55,848 bases of DNA from Desulfobacteraceae bacterium (lineage in GTDB: Bacteria; Desulfobacterota; Desulfobacteria; Desulfobacterales; Desulfococcaceae): the NCBI GenBank assembly GCA_011390755.1, contig JAABRU010000019.1:1-55848 (forward strand), written 5' to 3'. Both the position numbers and the translations under genes were made by a program. This document shows, in pieces, positions 51,413-55,848 of the stretch. Below the pieces are notes generated by a model. It worked only from the letters and a program-made list of their open reading frames with translations. It did no database searches and was not told the DNA's origin. Each line of letters starts with the position of its first letter. The stretch's first letter is position 1.

Positions 51413-52066
51413 ATGCAAACCATTGACAGTATACTGCTTCTGCTGGACCCTTTTCTGATCTTCCCTTTCCGTATTACGGAGATTTCCCTGGCCGGATTTT
51501 ATATCGGAACCTTTGTTCTGGTTATCAACTGTGTTCTGCTGGGAAAACTGACAATTGAGGGGATTATGTGTATCAACCGTTCCTATTACGGAAAACTGGA
51601 AAAGGAAACCGTGCGGATGCACAATCTTTCCGTAAAAGCCATTCTGATGAAGGATAAAGACAGTTACCAGGCCTGCAACAAAGAGGCCAATGAGGCGTTC
51701 GGAAAGTATTTTTTTTCGCAGATTGCCATGGGCGCGTCCCTTTTATGGCCCCTTCCCTTTGCTTTGCACTGGATGAACACCCGTTTTCAGGATGTTTCCT
51801 TTCCCCTGCCCTTTGGCAGTGCCTCCCTGAATTATGCGGCCGTATTCATTCTGCTTTACATTCTGGCACGGATTTTTGTCAGCAAAATTTCCGTATATTT
51901 GCCGCCGATTGCAAAATCTGCTCCCCAGTCTTCTGAAAAAAAAGAGGAAATGATTCAATGGTCCGACATTGGCAGAAAAAAGGGGAATCCGGATCAGCCC
52001 GATTCCCCCGGAGCAAAGAATCTTGAAAGTATGGAAAAAAACCATTATATTCCATTGGCAGGATAA
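51413..52066 (+). CDS. Multi-helix membrane protein of unknown function
   Basis: 217 aa. Helices at about 18-45, 103-120 and 140-162; between the first two is a charged, helical cytoplasmic segment (GKLEKETVRMHNL...DSYQACNKEANEAFGKYF). This topology loosely resembles DUF106/Oxa1-like proteins, but similarity is weak and I do not assign it. The C-terminal tail is hydrophilic. Start ATG 51413 follows AGGGAGAATTT. It sits directly behind the TauE gene. Confidence 0.7.
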   Translation: MQTIDSILLLLDPFLIFPFRITEISLAGFYIGTFVLVINCVLLGKLTIEGIMCINRSYYGKLEKETVRMHNLSVKAILMKDKDSYQACNKEANEAFGKYFFSQIAMGASLLWPLPFALHWMNTRFQDVSFPLPFGSASLNYAAVFILLYILARIFVSKISVYLPPIAKSAPQSSEKKEEMIQWSDIGRKKGNPDQPDSPGAKNLESMEKNHYIPLAG

Positions 52067-52105
52067 AAACAGTGCTTCGTCCGATGAATTGTAAACAGAT
52101 AACCT

Positions 52106-52468
52106 ATGGGTGAAAAGGCTTTGAAACTGGCGGATATTGCTGAAAGTATCCGTATTGATCCCCGTAAACTGACACAGTATGTGCTTGATCCTGATTCTCC
52201 GCATGGAAAACACAAGTCTGTTCTTTTTGAAAAACTACTTGGGTTTACAAAAGAAAATCACAATGAACTGATCCGTCAGATTGAAAGCAGGGCCATGCAG
52301 GCTGAAGTCACTTTCCACAGCAGGGACAGATTCGGAGAACGTTATGCAGCGGACATTTCCATTGAAGGAACAGAGGGACGTTATGCTGTCATAAGAACAG
52401 GATGGATCATAGCTCCCGGCAGCAGGGTTGCCCATCTTGCAACACTTTATGTAAGGAAAAAATTATGA
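52106..52468 (+). CDS. DUF6883-like protein
   Basis: 120 aa. Features KLTQYVLDPDSPHGKHKSVLFEKLLGF and a C-terminal strand region GRYAVIRTGWIIAPGSRVAHLATLYV resemble DUF6883 proteins, often found beside DUF4926 in mobile toxin/immunity-type loci. The stop overlaps the next gene (ATGATG) by 4 bp. Ribosome site weak; start ATG 52106 is the first available. No biochemical role is known to me. Confidence 0.7.
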   Translation: MGEKALKLADIAESIRIDPRKLTQYVLDPDSPHGKHKSVLFEKLLGFTKENHNELIRQIESRAMQAEVTFHSRDRFGERYAADISIEGTEGRYAVIRTGWIIAPGSRVAHLATLYVRKKL

Positions 52469-52800
52469 TGCCGGATATAGGAGATATAGTGGAAATTGTC
52501 ATGGACATTCCGGAAAAAAATCTGCGGGCCGGAATGCGGGGGGCGGTTGTTCATTACCACGGAAATGATGTTTACGAAATTGAATTCACTGATAAAAATG
52601 GAGAAACCATTGATTTTTCAGCCATTCATGCAAAGCAATTTATCATTGTATGGCGTGCGGAAAACCGGCAGTGGACTCCGAGATCGGAAGAGCGTCGTGC
52701 TCTTGTTGCCGGACTGTCTGATGATGCTGCAAAGCAGGTATTGAATTTTGCACGCTTTCTGTCGGCACAAACTCATCAGTCTGCAAATATGTCAGCATAG
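52465..52800 (+). CDS. DUF4926-like SH3-fold protein with C-terminal extension
   Basis: 111 aa. Residues 1-65 (IGDIVEIVMDIPEKNLRAG, GAVVHYHGNDVYEIEF) fit the DUF4926 beta-barrel; a helical extension (70-105) follows. Start 52465 follows AAGGAAAAAATT and overlaps the upstream stop. It is the second member of a three-gene cassette. Confidence 0.75.
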   Translation: MMPDIGDIVEIVMDIPEKNLRAGMRGAVVHYHGNDVYEIEFTDKNGETIDFSAIHAKQFIIVWRAENRQWTPRSEERRALVAGLSDDAAKQVLNFARFLSAQTHQSANMSA

Positions 52801-52802
52801 AA

Positions 52803-52985
52803 ATGAAAACAGAACTTATGCCGGAGCAGATTACCGAAATGGGAAAAAAATGGTTTGACATGGTTGTTTCCGCTCTGCCTGTGGAAGAGGTGATGTCAAA
52901 ATACAGACCTGAAGATCGCCTCAAAGGACTCAGCCTTGAGGAAATTGAACTGTACCTGAAAAAAATGCGGGAAAAAATGCAATAA
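52803..52985 (+). CDS. Small hypothetical protein
   Basis: 60 aa. Helical, ending with PEDRLKGLSLEEIELYLKKM, a phrase seen at the C terminus of Rpn/PD-(D/E)XK-type transposase-associated proteins and in free-standing small proteins. It starts 2 bp after the DUF4926 stop, so the three genes look co-translated. Confidence 0.65.
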   Translation: MKTELMPEQITEMGKKWFDMVVSALPVEEVMSKYRPEDRLKGLSLEEIELYLKKMREKMQ

Positions 52986-53010
52986 AAGCAGGAAACACTC
53001 TGTTTTTCTT

Positions 53011-53484
53011 ATGAAAATATTTTTCTTCATATTCTTTTTAATTGCAGGAGTTCTTTTTCTGTTTTCTTCCCCGGCCCTTGCCACCCAGTCCCACGGTGAT
53101 CCCGAAGGGCTGTATGTGCATCAGTTGTCGCATATCTTCTTTGTCTTTTCCATGGGCATTCTCATTTACTGGCTGCGGGTGCGGGAACTGGTGAAAGAAA
53201 AAGGCTGGAAATATATTCAGTATGCGGCTTTTTTCTTTATTCTCTGGACCCTGGATGCTTTCACCGCCCATCTGCTGGATGAACAGTACCGATGGGTCAG
53301 CGTCACCCGTGCGGACCGCTGGTATCTCCGCATTGATTCCGCCTATTCCGGACTGGATATTTTTTATTATATCGTAAAGCTGGATCATCTGTTCTGCGTA
53401 CCGGCCATGATCTTTTTTTATGCGGGCCTGAAACGTCTTTCCCAAACGACGGTTTCGGAATCAGAAAAAAGGGAAAGTCAATGA
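53011..53484 (+). CDS. Membrane protein of unknown function, coupled to histidine kinase
   Basis: 157 aa. A signal peptide (about 1-24, PALA) is followed by three or four helices (about 36-54, 68-88, 115-145). His residues near the predicted outer side (HQLSHIF, HLLDEQY, LDHLFCV) may bind a metal or haem. The stop overlaps the kinase start by 4 bp, which suggests it is the sensor or accessory of that kinase. Confidence 0.75.
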   Translation: MKIFFFIFFLIAGVLFLFSSPALATQSHGDPEGLYVHQLSHIFFVFSMGILIYWLRVRELVKEKGWKYIQYAAFFFILWTLDAFTAHLLDEQYRWVSVTRADRWYLRIDSAYSGLDIFYYIVKLDHLFCVPAMIFFYAGLKRLSQTTVSESEKRESQ

Positions 53485-54650
53485 TTATTTCCGCCCTGCC
53501 CCCTGGTTTTCGGACATGGGCCGGGGCCGTGCTCATGATTCTTTTTTCCTTTTTATCCTTATACCACATCCGTACCCTCAACCGCCGGGAGCCGGGCAAT
53601 CTGATCTGGACATACCTGCTCTGGGTCTCCTATTTTCTGGCCGGATTTGCTGTTTCCCGTTCCGCGGGGCATATTCTCAAGCAGATTCTCATCCTGTCGG
53701 AACACAGGGAGCTGTGGGACAGCATTCAGGCTTTCAGCGGTACTGTCAATACCTTCATGCTCATCCTGGTGGCAGCGACCACACTGTTTTTTGAGAGAGT
53801 CTGGCAGGTGTATCAGGGAATCCTCAATGACCGGCAGGCCCTGCAGTCCGCGCATACCGAACTGCTGCTGCTCAACGAAAATCTGGAAAAACGGGTGCAG
53901 GACAGAACCGAGGCACTGGCCCAATCGGAAAAACAGATTGCCCAGGCCGACAAACTGGCCTCCATCGGGCAGTTTTCATCGGGGATCGCGCATGAAATCA
54001 ACAATCCTCTGGGGATTATCCTCGGTTATACCCAGTTGCTGCAAAGGGATGAAAAACCCGGCTCGGAAAAATATGAAGACCTGAAAACCATTGAAAAACA
54101 TGTGAAAAACTGCAAATCCATTGTGGAGGATCTTCTCAGTTTTGCCCGAAGTTCCCGGCCGGTGCAGAATGCCGTCTGCATTCATGAATGCATGGATGAT
54201 GTGCTGACCTTTATCCGGCACCGCAGTAAATCGGAAAACATAGAAATCATTAAGGAATATGACAGAAGTATCCCCAAAATGATCCTGGATGAAAAAAAAA
54301 TCAAACAGGTTATCATCAATCTGATGATGAATGCCATTCATGCCATCTGCGGAAAAGGGAGTATCCGCATCCGCACTGTTTATGAAAGCAGAGAGAATCG
54401 GGTACTGATCCGCCTGAAAGATACGGGATACGGCATTGAAAAGAAAAACCTGACAAAAATATTCGATCCCTTTTTTACCACCAAACCCACCGGGGAGGGA
54501 ACCGGTCTGGGTCTGGCCGTCAGTTACGGTATTATCAAAAATCACGGGGGCGAAATTCTGGCAGAAAGTGAAATGGGAAAAGGGACGGAATTTACAATTA
54601 TTCTGCCGCTGACCGGGAAAAACGCAGTCATAGGGGAATGCCATGAGTGA
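53481..54650 (+). CDS. Membrane histidine kinase of NtrB/ZraS type
   Basis: 389 aa. Three or four N-terminal helices (about 8-28, 40-62, 90-112) and a coiled coil (120-160) lead to HisKA with phospho-acceptor H171 (GIAHEINNPLG) and the ATPase domain (N box NLMMNAIHA, G1 DTGYGI, F box FDPFFTTK, G2 GTGLGLAVSYGII). There is no obvious periplasmic sensor domain, so signal input is probably through the membrane or the coupled membrane protein. Start overlaps 53484; the stop overlaps the activator by 8 bp. Confidence 0.92.
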   Translation: MIISALPPGFRTWAGAVLMILFSFLSLYHIRTLNRREPGNLIWTYLLWVSYFLAGFAVSRSAGHILKQILILSEHRELWDSIQAFSGTVNTFMLILVAATTLFFERVWQVYQGILNDRQALQSAHTELLLLNENLEKRVQDRTEALAQSEKQIAQADKLASIGQFSSGIAHEINNPLGIILGYTQLLQRDEKPGSEKYEDLKTIEKHVKNCKSIVEDLLSFARSSRPVQNAVCIHECMDDVLTFIRHRSKSENIEIIKEYDRSIPKMILDEKKIKQVIINLMMNAIHAICGKGSIRIRTVYESRENRVLIRLKDTGYGIEKKNLTKIFDPFFTTKPTGEGTGLGLAVSYGIIKNHGGEILAESEMGKGTEFTIILPLTGKNAVIGECHE

Positions 54651-55848
54651 ACGGAAAATTCTCATTGTGGATGATGAACCGGATATGCTCCGACTGCTGA
54701 AACGGAGCCTGAAACCGGATCTGCACTGCCGGGTGGAATGCGAATCTTCTCCCAAGCAGGCCCTGCAGCGTATTTCCCTTGAGGATTTTGACCTGATACT
54801 GGCGGATATCAAAATGCCGGAAATGGACGGGCTGGAACTGCTGGGACTGATCCGCAAGGATCATCCGGACCTGACCGTTGTGATGATGACCGGGCACGGA
54901 ACCATTGAAACTGCGGTAGAGGCCATGAAATACGGGGCCTATGATTTCATTACCAAACCCTTTGACCATGAAACCCTGGTTCTCCGGCTGGAAAAAGCAT
55001 TGGAAAGAAGCCGCCTGATTCGGGAAAATACCCGGCTCCGCGGGGCCGGTTCCTCGGATCAGATTTTCCAGAATATTGTAGGCAAAAGCACGGCCATGCA
55101 GCGGGTATTTGAAACCATCCGCATGGTGGCCAATACTGATCTCACTGTGCTTATCACCGGGGAATCCGGAACCGGCAAAGACCTGACCGCACGGGCTGTC
55201 CACGCGCTCAGCAGCCGGAGCAAAGAATCTTATATCGCAGTCAACTGCCCCACCGTGCCGGAGCAGATTCTGGAAAGCGAACTTTTCGGATACAAAAAAG
55301 GCGCCTTTACCCATGCCTCACAGAACAAAGCCGGGCTGTTTCAGGAAGCGGATAAAGGTTCTGTTTTTCTGGATGAGATCGGGGATGTCAGTCCGGCCAT
55401 CCAGACCAAACTCCTGCGTGTACTCCAGGAAAAAGAATTCAAACCTCTGGGCGATACCCGCATCATCAGAGTGGATGTCCGCATCATTGCATCCACCAAC
55501 CAGGATCTCAAAGAAAAAATCCGGAAAGGGGAGTTCCGGGAAGATTTTTTCTACCGCCTCAATGTACTTCCCATAAAACTTCCGCCCCTGCGGGAGCGGA
55601 AAGAGGATATCCCCCTGATTGTCAATTATCTTCTGCAAAAACACGGGGAAAAACTGGGGAAATCCGGCATAGGCATTTCCCCGGAACTCATGGAAATCTT
55701 CATGGAGCGGCAGTGGGAAGGCAATATCCGGGAGCTGGAAAATGCCGTGGTCCGGGGGATACTTTTCAGCAGAGGGGATGAAATCCGCGCTTCGGATGCA
55801 GGTTCGGACAGGAAAAAGGAGAGAGGAAACTGTATTCTCCCCGAAAGT
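54643..55848 (+). CDS. Sigma-54-dependent response regulator, partial (runs off window)
   Basis: 402 codons seen. Receiver domain with D10/D11 and phospho-acceptor D55 (LILADIKMPEMDG), a linker helix, then an AAA+ sigma-54 activator domain: Walker A GESGTGKD, ELFGYKKGAFTHA, Walker B VFLDEIGD, sensor I VRIIASTN, and the WEGNIRELENAV region. The sigma-54 contact loop is normally GAFTGA; here it is GAFTHA. The DNA-binding Fis-type helix-turn-helix should lie past 55848. Start ATG 54643 overlaps the kinase stop by 8 bp; the pair is one regulatory unit. Confidence 0.93.
   Translation, partial: MSERKILIVDDEPDMLRLLKRSLKPDLHCRVECESSPKQALQRISLEDFDLILADIKMPEMDGLELLGLIRKDHPDLTVVMMTGHGTIETAVEAMKYGAYDFITKPFDHETLVLRLEKALERSRLIRENTRLRGAGSSDQIFQNIVGKSTAMQRVFETIRMVANTDLTVLITGESGTGKDLTARAVHALSSRSKESYIAVNCPTVPEQILESELFGYKKGAFTHASQNKAGLFQEADKGSVFLDEIGDVSPAIQTKLLRVLQEKEFKPLGDTRIIRVDVRIIASTNQDLKEKIRKGEFREDFFYRLNVLPIKLPPLRERKEDIPLIVNYLLQKHGEKLGKSGIGISPELMEIFMERQWEGNIRELENAVVRGILFSRGDEIRASDAGSDRKKERGNCILPES

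Overview
The window reads as chromosome of an anaerobic, probably sulfate-reducing bacterium of the Desulfobacterota (Desulfobacteraceae/Desulfonema type). This is inferred from gene content: a double-cubane-cluster ATPase pair, NuoF/HndC-like and RnfB-type electron-transfer proteins, GltD-like flavoproteins with added iron-sulfur modules, a GlcD-GlcF fusion, a DMSO-reductase-family molybdoenzyme and a TauE/SafE exporter. It is also inferred from the unusually dense non-coding repeats. No species can be assigned from the sequence alone.

Layout. 1-4.5 kb: repeats, then a NarL-type histidine kinase, a full NarL response regulator and a second regulator lacking its DNA-binding domain, ending at a heptamer array. 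4.6-8.6 kb (minus): ruvC with a metallopeptidase-like/beta-propeller lipoprotein, then leuB. 9.1-11.2 kb: double-cubane protein and its ATP-dependent activator. 11.2-14.9 kb (minus): DUF3450-exbB-exbB-exbD, split by repeats and without tonB. 15.5-18.4 kb: FAD/Fe-S oxidoreductase fusion. 19.2-19.8 kb: HU and DksA. 20.6-23.8 kb: nucleoside phosphorylase, ComF, EamA transporter. 24-27.4 kb: heptamer arrays, an ABC exporter with a very large insertion in its ATPase, and a cyclic-nucleotide-binding-fold protein. 27.9-32.8 kb (minus): hndB-hndC-(RnfB-GltD fusion)-rseC redox cluster. 33.1 kb: tRNA-Pro(CGG). 33.4 kb: MaoC hydratase. 34.7-42.4 kb: four co-directional genes (sensor-MFS fusion, ATP-grasp-like protein, orphan solute-binding protein, class III cyclase). 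42.7-44.2 kb (minus): split HipS/HipT kinase with a small non-HTH partner. 44.5-49.3 kb (minus): cytoplasmic molybdoenzyme, ferredoxin and flavoprotein. 50.1-55.8 kb: TauE/SafE exporter, membrane proteins, an embedded DUF6883/DUF4926 cassette, and a histidine kinase/sigma-54 activator pair that runs off the window.

The intergenic DNA is crowded with short non-autonomous elements. I resolve at least seven families with terminal inverted repeats, several with exact target-site duplications (5 bp, 8 bp, TTA, TTAT, TATT), some nested inside each other, plus 7-bp tandem arrays. No transposase gene lies in the window.

The best candidates for undescribed biology are the 34.7-42.4 kb sensor/transport/cyclase operon, the ABC exporter with repeated Q-loop-like motifs, the HipST locus whose HTH antitoxin position is taken by a different small protein, the RnfB-GltD/HndBC cluster without a hydrogenase, and the repeat families with readable insertion history.
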